Positions 8,484 through 16,672 of a stretch of 25,081 bases of DNA are shown here, in pieces. Under the pieces are notes generated by a model. The model was given only the letters and a program-made list of their open reading frames with translations, searched no databases and was not told the origin of the DNA. The number at the start of each line of letters is the position of its first letter. Position 1 is the first letter of the stretch. Source of the DNA: an uncultured Gemmatimonadota bacterium (GTDB lineage: Bacteria > Gemmatimonadota > Gemmatimonadetes > Gemmatimonadales > Gemmatimonadaceae); contig CAMLIT010000061.1 of assembly GCA_946480295.1 (NCBI GenBank), positions 1 to 25,081 on the forward strand, in the 5' to 3' direction. A program made the position numbers and the translations under genes.

Positions 8484-9541
8484 CGCAGCAGCTCCGGGGC
8501 GTGCGATCGGCTGTCGGGCACGAGCAGCCGGTGCGAGGCGAGGAAGAGCGCGAGATCGTCGAAGCTCATCACGTTATCGGCGGAGCTGTACTCGCCGTCG
8601 AGCGGCGAGTTCTCGCTCTGCGTCGCGCCGAGCTCGGGGAGGATGCTGCGGATCGCGTAGTAGTTCCCGCGCTCGATCGCGCGCGGAGCCTCCTCGTCCG
8701 AGATCAGGATCTCGTGGACCTTCTCACCGGGGCGGATGCCCGTGACCACCGTCTCGATGTCGCGGTCGCCGATCAGGACGCGCGCGAGGTCCATCATGCG
8801 GGCGGCGGGCACGCGGGGGATGAACGTCTCGCCGCGCTGTGCGTCGCGCACGGCGGCGAAGATGACGTCCACCGCGTCGTCGAGGCTGAGGAGGAAGCGC
8901 GTCATGTCTCGCGTCGTGATCGTCACCGGTCCGCCGGCGAGGATCTGGCTGTGGAAGAGCGGCACGACCGAGCCGCGCGACGCCAGCACGTTGCCGTAGC
9001 GGACGCAGACGAAGCGCGTGTCCGGGCAGCTCACGTTGGCGGTGAGGAAGATCCGCTCCTGGATCGCCTTGGTCATGCCCATGACATTCACGGGCTTGCA
9101 CGCCTTGTCCGTGGAGATCCCTACGACGGTCTCGACGGGGAGCCGGTTGTCGCGGATGGCCCGGACGATGTTCTCCGGCCCGGCGATGTTCGTCTGCACG
9201 GCCTCGAACGGGAAGTACTCGCACGCCGGGACCTGCTTCAGCGCCGCCGTGTTGAAGACGACGTCCGCGTCCTTCACCGCGGAGGTGACGCTGTGCAGGT
9301 TCCGGATGTCGCCGATCCGGAACTCGACCAGCTGGTCGAAGTTGTGGTAGATGACATCATCGGTGGCGATCGTCTTGTTGCGGTAGGCGACGCGCATGTC
9401 GTGCTGCTTCGCCTCGTCGCGCGAGAAGATGATGATCTTCCGCGGGCGGCCCATCTCGTTGGAGAGCAGCCGCCGAACGAGCGTCTTGCCGAGGGAACCG
9501 GTACCACCGGTGATGAGGATCGACTTGCCGTTGAGCAACAT
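8480..9541 (-). CDS. fnlA: FnlA/WbjB/CapE-like UDP-GlcNAc 4,6-dehydratase/5-epimerase
   Basis: A 353-residue SDR of the polysaccharide biosynthesis protein 2 family (FlaA1/CapE group). It would convert UDP-GlcNAc to UDP-2-acetamido-2,6-dideoxy-4-keto-L-hexoses. Marks are TGGTGSLG at 11-18, IIIFSRDEAKQHDMR at 36-50, NTAALKQVPACEYFP at 97-111, STDKA at 143-147 and MGMTK at 154-158. The usual SDR YxxxK is MxxxK here, which is the peculiarity of the FnlA/WbjB/CapE branch. FlaA1/PseB enzymes, by contrast, keep the Tyr. Length fits. The next gene encodes the matching 2-epimerase with a 4-base overlap, and the presumed 4-keto reductase is at 5648-6544 on the other strand. The 188 bases upstream of its start are non-coding. 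Confidence 0.92.
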   Translation of the reverse strand: MLLNGKSILITGGTGSLGKTLVRRLLSNEMGRPRKIIIFSRDEAKQHDMRVAYRNKTIATDDVIYHNFDQLVEFRIGDIRNLHSVTSAVKDADVVFNTAALKQVPACEYFPFEAVQTNIAGPENIVRAIRDNRLPVETVVGISTDKACKPVNVMGMTKAIQERIFLTANVSCPDTRFVCVRYGNVLASRGSVVPLFHSQILAGGPVTITTRDMTRFLLSLDDAVDVIFAAVRDAQRGETFIPRVPAARMMDLARVLIGDRDIETVVTGIRPGEKVHEILISDEEAPRAIERGNYYAIRSILPELGATQSENSPLDGEYSSADNVMSFDDLALFLASHRLLVPDSRSHAPELLR

Positions 9542-9729
9542 GCGGACTGCCTCGAACAGTATGAGATCAGGTCAGGGTCGGACGCGGTGCGTGCGCGACG
9601 GATGCAGGCGAGGACGCGCTCGCGGGAGGCGCCTGAGAGATACGACACACGCGGCAGACACGTAACACGATCCCGGGGCCGCTCGCGCTCTTCGGGGAAA
9701 GACGGGAGCAGGCGAGCTCAGCGCTGGGA

Positions 9730-10404
9730 TTACGCGCGCTCGAAGATGTAGAAATCGGCGAAGGAGCCGGTCGTGTGATCCCCGCGAAAAGGGTAACGGT
9801 TGGGCACTCGCTTCGCCAGCCGCCACTCCGGCGCATTCGCCTCGACCCACTCGGTGAAGACGCGATGCCGCACATGCGGCGCGGAGTTCGGGATCGACGT
9901 GGCGTTGCTCGAGTACACGATGACGAAGCGCGTGGCGGCCCCGAACAGCGTCCGCATGTACTCGGCGAAGACGCCGTCCTCCACCAGGTGGTAGACGACG
10001 TCCAGCGACAGCGCGAGCTCGGCCTGCTCGCCATCGTACGCGCGCATCGGCCGGAATCGCTTCGTCCGATCGCCTTCGAACGCCTCGATGCACGACGCGA
10101 CGGCGCGCTCGCTGATGTCGTAGCCGGAATAGTGCGGGTAGCGCGCGAGCCGGAGCTGGTTCCCGTCTCCACAGCCGAACTCGATCACCGACTGCACCCC
10201 CCTCTCGGCGACGAAGGCATTGAGCACCTCCGCCTTGAACTCCGCGAACCTGCCATACGATCCCGCGCCGGAGTTGCCTCCCGTCTGGTAGCGGCTCTCC
10301 CAGAAATCGGCGGAGCCGCGGAAGCGCCAGTGCTGGACTCGCCGGCGAGCCCACCGGCCCACCTGGCCGACCATCGGAATCCTGCGAAGCAGCGTGCGGA
10401 TCAT
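9730..10404 (-). CDS. Class I SAM-dependent methyltransferase
   Basis: A 224-residue protein with the SAM-binding motif I VIEFGCGDGNQL at about 73-84, followed by YSGYDISERAVASC (motif II region, acidic Asp that binds ribose) and LALSLDVVYHLVED, where motif IV is expected. The first 30 residues are basic (RRIPMVGQVGRWARRR) and may attach it to the membrane face. GGAGG lies 4 bases before ATG 10404. In this place it may methylate a sugar hydroxyl or amino group of the repeat unit, or cap the chain end. The substrate is unknown, and no kinase or ABC transporter that would suggest a classical capping system is present. Confidence 0.85.
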   Translation of the reverse strand: MIRTLLRRIPMVGQVGRWARRRVQHWRFRGSADFWESRYQTGGNSGAGSYGRFAEFKAEVLNAFVAERGVQSVIEFGCGDGNQLRLARYPHYSGYDISERAVASCIEAFEGDRTKRFRPMRAYDGEQAELALSLDVVYHLVEDGVFAEYMRTLFGAATRFVIVYSSNATSIPNSAPHVRHRVFTEWVEANAPEWRLAKRVPNRYPFRGDHTTGSFADFYIFERA

Positions 10405-10507
10405 GCGTCCTCCGGTGCGCGGATGAAGGGCGGCATAACCTGCGCTCCGGACACGCCCGTCGGCAATGGTCGGTCGCGCGCAACCCGCGCTCGGGCGCCG
10501 AGGCGCG

Positions 10508-11833
10508 CTACCCCGTGGCCGCGAGCTCGGGGAGATGGTGCCGGTGCTTCGCCGCGAGCACCGCGGCGGCTGTGAACAGCGTCCAAAAGGCGTGGCGCTC
10601 CACGAGCTGCCCCTCCGTCAGGAAGCTCAGGACCGTGAACGCGACGAGCACGCTCGGCCAGAGCTGATCCAGCACCGGGAGGTCCCGACACCTTTGGAGA
10701 CTCAGCGACCGCGTGGCCGACCGGATGCACACCCAGACGAGGAGCACCATGCCGACGAGTCCCAGGTCGAGGGCGATGTCCACGTAGGCGTCGTGAGCGT
10801 TCGGCGCGCTCCAGTTCACCATGTGCCACACGTCGATGTAGTTCTCGGCGGAGCCGCTCCAGAACGCGCTGAAGCCGTAGCCCAGCCAGGGGCGCTGCGC
10901 CACCTTGACGGCCGACGCGACCCAGATCGCCGTGCGGCCGGTCATCGTGTCCGCGCCGGGGTCCCCCCCCACCAGATTGGCCCGCTGGCTCCAGGCCATC
11001 GCGGCCAGCGTGCCCAGCACCGCGAGGAAGGCCGCGCCCACCAGCCAGCCGGGTACCCGCACGCGCCGCCACACGGGGCGCAGCACGAGCAGCAGCGTGA
11101 GCGCGGCGGCGACGATGAGCGCCGTCCGCGATCCCGACATCCACAGCGACGCCACGGCGAGCGCCGTGAACAGGATCGTGATCGCTCGCGTGCCGGGCCG
11201 ATGTATCGCCTGGAGGAGAAACACGACGTACGCCAGCACCATCATCCGGCCGAACAGGTTCTTGTGCGAGTAGATCCCGCGCCAGGCCTGCTCGTGGATG
11301 TTCGCTTCCCGGCCCAACGACGGATCGGCGAGGATCAGGGCGATACTGAGCACGATCGTGACGCCGAGCATCATGCCGAGCATCGCGAGCTGCTCCGACG
11401 CGTCGAAGCGCAGCGCGAGCCAGGCCCCGAAGAACATCGCGCCGAACAGCGCGACGGCCGCCCGCAGCGTCTGCGTCGGCTCGGTGGACCAGACGGTGGA
11501 CGCGAGCGCCAGCAGCGGGATCAGCCAGAGCACCGGGTCGCGTCGCATGACCGTCAGGAGCTGGCGCCGACGCGGGTACAGCAGCGCTGTGGCGATGGCG
11601 AAGCCGATGAGGTAGATCCGGCCCACCGGGTCGGGCGCGCCGCCGACGGTTACCGTCCCTTCGCCGTGCGGGCGCGCGAGGAGCGGGAAGATGGCGCCGG
11701 TGCCGACGAACAGCAGGACGGCCGCGAAGATGCCCTCCAGCAGGCGCGCGGGATCGGCGATGCCGGCCGGGCGCGCGGCGACGGCCGGGGAGAGGGGCGC
11801 AGCGCCGAGCGATCCCTGCTCCGGCCCGCTCAC
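10508..11833 (-). CDS. O-antigen ligase/polymerase family membrane protein (Wzy/ExoQ-like)
   Basis: An integral membrane protein of about 441 residues with some ten to twelve hydrophobic segments. The family-specific motif WRGIYSHKNLFGR precedes SLWMSGSRTA, and the large periplasmic loop carries GRTAIW, RPWLGYGFSAFW and PNAHDAYVDIALDLGLVG, all standard for the Wzy_C/ExoQ group. It would polymerise flipped repeat units, or ligate chains to an acceptor, at the periplasmic face. Because a Wzz-like protein lies directly upstream, polymerase is the better guess. GTG 11833 is chosen because it forms a GTGA overlap with the wzz stop. A GTG at 11896 would add 21 residues that read like an antisense-style arginine-rich tail. 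Confidence 0.88.
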   Translation of the reverse strand: MSGPEQGSLGAAPLSPAVAARPAGIADPARLLEGIFAAVLLFVGTGAIFPLLARPHGEGTVTVGGAPDPVGRIYLIGFAIATALLYPRRRQLLTVMRRDPVLWLIPLLALASTVWSTEPTQTLRAAVALFGAMFFGAWLALRFDASEQLAMLGMMLGVTIVLSIALILADPSLGREANIHEQAWRGIYSHKNLFGRMMVLAYVVFLLQAIHRPGTRAITILFTALAVASLWMSGSRTALIVAAALTLLLVLRPVWRRVRVPGWLVGAAFLAVLGTLAAMAWSQRANLVGGDPGADTMTGRTAIWVASAVKVAQRPWLGYGFSAFWSGSAENYIDVWHMVNWSAPNAHDAYVDIALDLGLVGMVLLVWVCIRSATRSLSLQRCRDLPVLDQLWPSVLVAFTVLSFLTEGQLVERHAFWTLFTAAAVLAAKHRHHLPELAATG

Positions 11834-12987
11834 GATCGCTGGCGGCGGCGACGGAAGGGGACGAAGCGCATGACGTCGTCGACGCTCGCCCGCCACTCCC
11901 GCGCGAAGCTCTCGTACTCCGGACTCGCCCCCGATCTCCCGCGGGCGTCGAGCTCGCGAAAGATCAGCCAGAGCACCGCGAGCGCGAAGCCGGCGACCAG
12001 GCCCAGCGCCAGCTTCGCCACCGTGTGGCGCGCGTCGGGCTGCAGCGCCTCACGCGGCTCCTGCACCAGGGAGATCGACGCGGTATTCCGCACCGCCCGC
12101 ATGCGCGCCTGCTCCAGCCCCTGCGTGAGCATCGTGTACACGTCCTGCCGCAGGCCGACCTCGCGCTGGAGCCGGTCGTGCTCGAAGATCAGGGTGGGAT
12201 CCGTCTGGTATCCGCGATTCCGGACCAGGAAGCCCTGCAGCTCGTTCTCCGCGTCGTGCAGCTCGCTCCGCGCGGTGTCGAGGCGCTGCGCGAGGAATCG
12301 GCGCTCCTGCTCCGCCTGGATGCGCCGGCGGTTGAGGTTGAATTCGTTCACCAGGTCCACGAGCGCGCTCGCCATCTGGTACGACAGCTCCTTCCACCGG
12401 GTCCGCACGTCGATCGCGACGATCGACGTCTGGCGATCGTAGGTGATCGTGATCACGTCGGAGCGTAGCTGGCGCAGGGCGTCGGCGAGTGTCGTGCTCG
12501 AATCCCCCAGGTCGATCTTGTACAGTTGGATGAAGCTGCCGTCGTAGCGCTTGCCGCCGTGCACGAACTGGTATCGCCGCTGGGCAAGCTGGACCAGGAT
12601 ATCGGGCGTCTGCACGAGCGTGGCGTAGAACTCCGGCGTTTGCGACGGGTCCTGGCCGGGCAGGCTGAGGCCGAGCTGTCCGGCGAGTCCGCCGAGTCCC
12701 GAAGCGGAGATGTCGTTGGTCGCCACGGGGCTGAAGGACACGGTGGTCGTGTACTTCCGGGGCGGAATCACGGTGATCGCCACCGCGAGGGCGCCGACCG
12801 CCAACGTCATCGCGAGCACGAAGCGCCGCGCCCGCAGCAGCATCGCGGCGAGCTGCAGGAAGGTGTTGTCGCCCTTGCCCGCCGCGGGGGTGTACGCGGC
12901 TTGCGCCTGCTGGAGACTCGTCATCGCCGACGGGTGTTCGTCATCATCGCCATCCGTCCCGAGTGCCGTGAAGGACCGTGAGGTCAC
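11830..12987 (-). CDS. Wzz-type chain-length determinant / co-polymerase
   Basis: A protein of 385 residues with the polysaccharide co-polymerase plan: cytoplasmic N-terminus, first membrane helix at about 56-75, the following PPRKYTTTVSFSPV strand, a periplasmic domain with a predicted coiled coil at about 215-295 (rich in Glu, Arg and Gln), and a second helix at about 322-344. The short cytoplasmic tail is basic. It has no Walker A/B motifs or tyrosine cluster, so it is not a full Wzc kinase. It controls chain length with the adjacent Wzy-like protein and may contact the SLBB export protein encoded upstream. GTG 12987 lies 9 bases after the export gene's stop. ATG 12924 is a possible alternative that would remove 21 residues. 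Confidence 0.9.
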   Translation of the reverse strand: MTSRSFTALGTDGDDDEHPSAMTSLQQAQAAYTPAAGKGDNTFLQLAAMLLRARRFVLAMTLAVGALAVAITVIPPRKYTTTVSFSPVATNDISASGLGGLAGQLGLSLPGQDPSQTPEFYATLVQTPDILVQLAQRRYQFVHGGKRYDGSFIQLYKIDLGDSSTTLADALRQLRSDVITITYDRQTSIVAIDVRTRWKELSYQMASALVDLVNEFNLNRRRIQAEQERRFLAQRLDTARSELHDAENELQGFLVRNRGYQTDPTLIFEHDRLQREVGLRQDVYTMLTQGLEQARMRAVRNTASISLVQEPREALQPDARHTVAKLALGLVAGFALAVLWLIFRELDARGRSGASPEYESFAREWRASVDDVMRFVPFRRRRQRS

Positions 12988-12996
12988 CCGCCGCGC

Positions 12997-15474
12997 TCAC
13001 TTCCGCAGGACGATCGCGACGATCGCGACCGTGCTCACGAGGATCTGCGCGACAGACGTCGCGATCGCCGTGTAGTCCTTCTTCTCGTTCGGGTCCTTCG
13101 TCGGCACCACCACCACCGCCCCTGCCTGCGGCTTGGGATCGTGGTCCGGCAGGAAGAAGGGCCGGCTGCGATAAGGATCCACGATCCCCGTCGGCTGTCG
13201 CACGTAGGCGCGCTTCGCGTCCGCGTCATAGCGCGCGCCCCCCGCCGCATCGATGTAATAGCTCATGTTCCGGCCCGGGACGTATGCGACGGTGATCGGC
13301 GAGTTCACCGCGCCCTCGATCCTGACCGTCGGGGTGTACCGCGGAATGAACAGCGAGTCCCCGTTGCGCAGTGTGATGTCCTGTCGCTCGCCGGGGTGCT
13401 CCAGCGCCTTGTAGAGGTCCACCGCGATGCGACCCATCGCGTCGTAGCTGCGCGTGAGCGATGCCCCCTCGGCGTAGGCGTGCGGGAGCAGGCCCCCGGC
13501 GCGCTTCACCAGGTCGCTCACACGCTCGTTCTTCGAACTGAGAGTGTAGCTGCCCGGGAAGGACACCTCGCCCGCGATGACGACGGTGCGCTCGAGCTGC
13601 CAGTCGGGCTGATGCAGGATCAGCACGTTGTCGTAGGGCACGAGCGTGAAGTTCGGGGCCTTCGCGACCGGAGCGGGCATGCCCGGCGGACCGACGTACT
13701 TCCCGTCGAGACCGCGCTCCAGCAGGTACGTCGAGTCGAGTGGCACGTCGATGGTCCTGGCGAGCGTGCCGTCGGTGCGGTCGGTCGGCAGACGGCCCAC
13801 CTCCGCCCTCCCGAGGAAGGCGCCGTCCCCGAGCCCGCCGGCGAGGTGCACCAGGTCGCGCAGCGTCATGCCGTCGCGCCACGGATATCGCCCCGGCTTG
13901 TTCACCGCGCCGTTGATCGCCACGTAACGATCGGGGCGGAAGTCGCTCGTCTCGAACACGGTGATGCTGTCGTCCTGCTGCAGCACCGGATCGTTCACGA
14001 GGTGTCCCAGCGTGTCGGAGAAGGTCGCCCGAAGCTGCGAGCGCGTCCGATCCGACTCGAGGCGGGTGATGAGGACATCCTTCACGTCGGGCTTCACGCC
14101 GCCGGCACGCGCGAGCGCCTCCGACAGCCGCATCCCCGGGTGGAACCCCTGCGGGCCGGGCGTCCAGACACCCCCGGTGATCGCCACCTCGTTGCTCACC
14201 TTGTCCGGTACGCCGAAGACCTCGACCGTGTCGCCGTCCACCAGGGGCAGCGCCGGGCCGCTCCCGGTGGCGAACTCGCTCGAGCTGACGTCGAGCACCG
14301 TGCGATCGGGGCCGCCTCCATCCCGCTGCTCGGCGGGCACGATGCGGCGAATGAGCACCCGCCGGCGCCCCGCCCTCGCCGTGAACCCGCCCGACATCTG
14401 CAGGAGGTCGCGGAGCGTCTCACCCTTCGCCAGCTCGTAGGTAGCGGGACGGATCACCTCGCCCTGGATGGCCACTCGCGGCCCGTGCACCGGGATGAAC
14501 ACGACGTCGCCGGTCTCGAGGCGGAGGTCCCGCGAGGCGTCGCCGCGTATCAGATAATCGTAAAGGTCGAAGGTGCCAACCGTCTGGCCGCCCCGCCGCA
14601 CCTGGATGGAGCGCAGGCTCCCGTTGTCCGACGGTCCGCCGGCCGCGTAGAGCGCCGTGAGGAGCGTGCCGGCGCTGGAGACCTGATAGCTCCCGGGCGC
14701 CATCGCCTCCCCGATCACGAACACCTGGTTCGTTCGCAGCTTGGCGACGGTGAGATAGAAGTGCGTCGCCGCATCCGGCGTGCGTCCGATGTTCGAGTAC
14801 ACCCGCCGCATGTGCTGGAAGATCACGTCGCGCGCCTGGTCGAGCGTGAGGTTCGCGACGTAGACCTGTCCGACCTGCGGGATGACGACGAACCCCTCCC
14901 GGGTCACCTCCAGCGTATACGAGTTCTCGATGCCGCCGGTGAGGATCAGCGCGAGGACGTCGCGGGGTCCGAGCTTGTAGTTCGCGTCCACCGGACCCGA
15001 TACATCGGGATCGAACTGGCTCGTGGAGCGGCGGAACACCTCCAGGCCGAAGACGGGGAGGGCCGCCGTGTCCCCCGCCTGCGCGACCTGCGCCCGAGCC
15101 GTGGTCGTATCCCGCTGCGGCAGGGGCGCCGACGCGCTCGTGCCGCCGATCGACGTCGTGCTGTCGATCAGGCCCAGGTACCGCACCGCCCGCATCACGT
15201 CCGCGCTGGGGGCTGCGGCGCTTCCGCTGGCGCTGTCGCCGAGGAACGCGTCCAGCGAGTTCTCCGAGTACCCGGCAGCCCGTAGGCGCGCGCGAATCTG
15301 GTCAGGGCTGAGCCCGCTCGCGGCGATCTTCGCGCGGATCTTCGCGCCGAGCGCGGGATCGGCCGCCGCCTGATCCACCTGCTGCTGCGTCGGCCGCTGC
15401 GCGAGCCCGGCCGAGGCGCCGATGGCGAGGTACGTGAATGCGAGGAGGGTGTGCTTGACTACTGCGTGCATCAT
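12997..15474 (-). CDS. Wza-like polysaccharide export protein with several SLBB domains
   Basis: A protein of about 825 residues with signal peptide (VVKHTLLAFTYLAIGASAG, likely cleaved after GLA), much longer than Wza of E. coli (about 380). A Ser/Thr/Ala-rich region leads into the export domain at about 163-245 (YKLGPRDVLALILTGG, GFVVIPQVGQVYVANLTL). Then come six SLBB-like segments that begin near 252 (VFVIGEAMAPGSY), 334 (VAIQGEVIRPATY), 430 (VAITGGVWTPG), 518 (VAINGAVNKPGRY), 631 (VVIAGEVSFPGSY) and 717 (VRIEGAVNSP). The last 22 residues (TAIATSVAQILVSTVAIVAI) form a hydrophobic helix, as in Wza, where such helices form the outer-membrane pore. ATG 15474 (or 15471) gives a proper signal peptide. 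A frame from GTG 15507 adds 11 unneeded residues. It is the first gene of the minus-strand run with wzz and wzy. Confidence 0.92.
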   Translation of the reverse strand: MMHAVVKHTLLAFTYLAIGASAGLAQRPTQQQVDQAAADPALGAKIRAKIAASGLSPDQIRARLRAAGYSENSLDAFLGDSASGSAAAPSADVMRAVRYLGLIDSTTSIGGTSASAPLPQRDTTTARAQVAQAGDTAALPVFGLEVFRRSTSQFDPDVSGPVDANYKLGPRDVLALILTGGIENSYTLEVTREGFVVIPQVGQVYVANLTLDQARDVIFQHMRRVYSNIGRTPDAATHFYLTVAKLRTNQVFVIGEAMAPGSYQVSSAGTLLTALYAAGGPSDNGSLRSIQVRRGGQTVGTFDLYDYLIRGDASRDLRLETGDVVFIPVHGPRVAIQGEVIRPATYELAKGETLRDLLQMSGGFTARAGRRRVLIRRIVPAEQRDGGGPDRTVLDVSSSEFATGSGPALPLVDGDTVEVFGVPDKVSNEVAITGGVWTPGPQGFHPGMRLSEALARAGGVKPDVKDVLITRLESDRTRSQLRATFSDTLGHLVNDPVLQQDDSITVFETSDFRPDRYVAINGAVNKPGRYPWRDGMTLRDLVHLAGGLGDGAFLGRAEVGRLPTDRTDGTLARTIDVPLDSTYLLERGLDGKYVGPPGMPAPVAKAPNFTLVPYDNVLILHQPDWQLERTVVIAGEVSFPGSYTLSSKNERVSDLVKRAGGLLPHAYAEGASLTRSYDAMGRIAVDLYKALEHPGERQDITLRNGDSLFIPRYTPTVRIEGAVNSPITVAYVPGRNMSYYIDAAGGARYDADAKRAYVRQPTGIVDPYRSRPFFLPDHDPKPQAGAVVVVPTKDPNEKKDYTAIATSVAQILVSTVAIVAIVLRK

Positions 15475-15576
15475 CCGATGCGTGCGTGAGGCGAGCCGAC
15501 CGGCCACGGAGATCCGGGGCGCGCGCTCTGGGAGGAGATGTCTTGCCGGGAAACCGAGCGGCCCGTGGTCCCCGAG

Positions 15577-15595
15577 TTAACAAAACGATCGTGCA
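15577..15595 (-). promoter_or_regulatory. Copy 1 of a shared upstream motif (TAACA-AAACGATCGTGCA)
   Basis: The plus-strand text TTAACAAAACGATCGTGCA lies about 100 bases before the start of the minus-strand export gene. A near copy lies before the flippase gene (19259-19278). Both contain CGATCG and both precede minus-strand polysaccharide operons, so a common promoter or operator element is possible. I cannot assign a regulator. Confidence 0.35.
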
Positions 15596-15609
15596 GAGTG
15601 CGCGCAACC

Positions 15610-15807
15610 ATGCTCGCGCCCGTCGCTGCCCGATTCCGCGCCCTGCTGCCGCGCCCGAAGAGCTACACCGAAGCCGCCGCGATGTGCGCCCTCTCCCTGG
15701 CCGGAACCGCCACACTTCACCTCGCCATCGCGCCGGTTAGCTTTCGCACACTCGAATCCCAGCATGGAGAGCCACCGTCCTCATTCGGCCGCCGGCGACG
15801 AAGGTGA
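15610..15807 (+). pseudogene. Possible remnant of a lasso-B2/transglutaminase-like protein N-terminus
   Basis: A 65-codon frame from ATG 15610 reads RFRALLPRPKSYTEAAAMCA, then LSLAGTATLHLAIAPVSFRT. The order of a basic start, an EA-containing amphipathic helix, a hydrophobic segment and a PxxFR end resembles the N-terminal helix pair of lasso-peptide B2-like (PF13471) proteins. The frame then runs into the start of the GT2 gene and stops, with no catalytic Cys/His domain. It may be a decayed 5' end or chance. It is the only protein-like text in the 289-base gap between the export and GT2 genes. Confidence 0.2.
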
Positions 15808-16651
15808 CGCCGGCCAGCAGCCGCGCCAGCGTCCCCCCGTGGTTTCCGCCATGATGCCCGTCTTCGACTGCGCCCGCGTGCTCCCGGCCGCCATCGACTC
15901 CATCATCGCGCAGAGCTTCCGCGACTGGGAGCTGATCATCGTCGACGACGGCAGCACCGACGGCTCGCTGGAGATCGCGCGTGAGGCGGCACGCCGCGAC
16001 GAGCGCATTCGAGTCTTCTCCATCCCGCACGCCGGCCGCGGCGTCGCGCGCAACGAGTGCCTGCGCCACGTCCGCGGCCGGTACGTCGCGGCCTGCGACA
16101 GCGACGACATCTCCCTCCCCGAGCGCTTCGCCACGCAGGTCGATCTGCTCGAGACCCACCCCCGCGTCGACGTCGTCTGCTGCCACGAGTCGCTCGCGTT
16201 CAGCACGGATCCCGACGACACCTTCCGCATCGCATGGCCGAGGACGGAGGAAGCGATCCGCCGCACCTTCGACCGCCACCGCATGGGCGTGCAGCACGCG
16301 TCCGTCATGATGCGCGCGGCCCTCTTCGAGCGCTACGGCGGCTACGACGAGCAGCTGCACCGGGCCCAGGACCTCGGCTTCTTCCTGCGCATCTATCGCG
16401 ACGTCAGCTTCATGACGACCCGCGCGCTGATCCTCTACCGCACGGGTAATCTCGTCGTCTCGCGCCGGCACCTCACGGAGAACAACCTGTACCGGTATTA
16501 CGCGGTGCGGCGGGCGAGGGGGGAACAGGCCTCGTTTGACCGATTCTACCGCCGCCCGGTGCCGCGACTGTACCGGCACCTCGTCGTCCCGGCCACCTAC
16601 CTCTGGTATCTGCTCAAGCGCCGGGTGCTGCGCATCGGCGTGCGCGCCTGA
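15764..16651 (+). CDS. Glycosyltransferase family 2 (GT-A)
   Basis: A 295-residue GT-A enzyme. After a 24-residue polar leader the domain starts at PPVVSAMMPVFDCARVLPAA, with the nucleotide-binding VDDGSTDGS at 60-68, GRGVARNECL at 91-100 and the metal-binding DSDD at 112-115. RAQDLGFFLRIY in the middle is where the acceptor-side catalytic acidic residue usually lies. The C-terminal tail is basic and aromatic (RHLVVPATYLWYLLKRRVLR), suggesting membrane association. The start ATG 15764 must precede residue 24, since the domain begins there. It is alone on the plus strand between two minus-strand operons and ends 21 bases from the opposing GT4 gene. Sugar and linkage unknown. Confidence 0.9.
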   Translation: MESHRPHSAAGDEGDAGQQPRQRPPVVSAMMPVFDCARVLPAAIDSIIAQSFRDWELIIVDDGSTDGSLEIAREAARRDERIRVFSIPHAGRGVARNECLRHVRGRYVAACDSDDISLPERFATQVDLLETHPRVDVVCCHESLAFSTDPDDTFRIAWPRTEEAIRRTFDRHRMGVQHASVMMRAALFERYGGYDEQLHRAQDLGFFLRIYRDVSFMTTRALILYRTGNLVVSRRHLTENNLYRYYAVRRARGEQASFDRFYRRPVPRLYRHLVVPATYLWYLLKRRVLRIGVRA

Positions 16652-16672
16652 CGGCGACCCCTCGCGCCCGAT

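Noticed and set aside
9542..9729. Possible promoter (TGTTAC then TATCTC on the minus strand) upstream of the FnlA-like gene
   Set aside because: The spacing is 19 bases and both boxes are poor, so it is not called as a feature.
10466..12442. A 658-residue plus-strand frame opposite the wzy and wzz genes
   Set aside because: Its composition (Arg, His, Gln, Glu, Pro runs) is typical of antisense shadows, and both genes beneath it have clear family motifs.
13141..15285. A 714-residue plus-strand frame opposite the SLBB export gene
   Set aside because: It is an antisense shadow: no signal peptide, motif or ribosome site, and the minus-strand SLBB protein is unambiguous.
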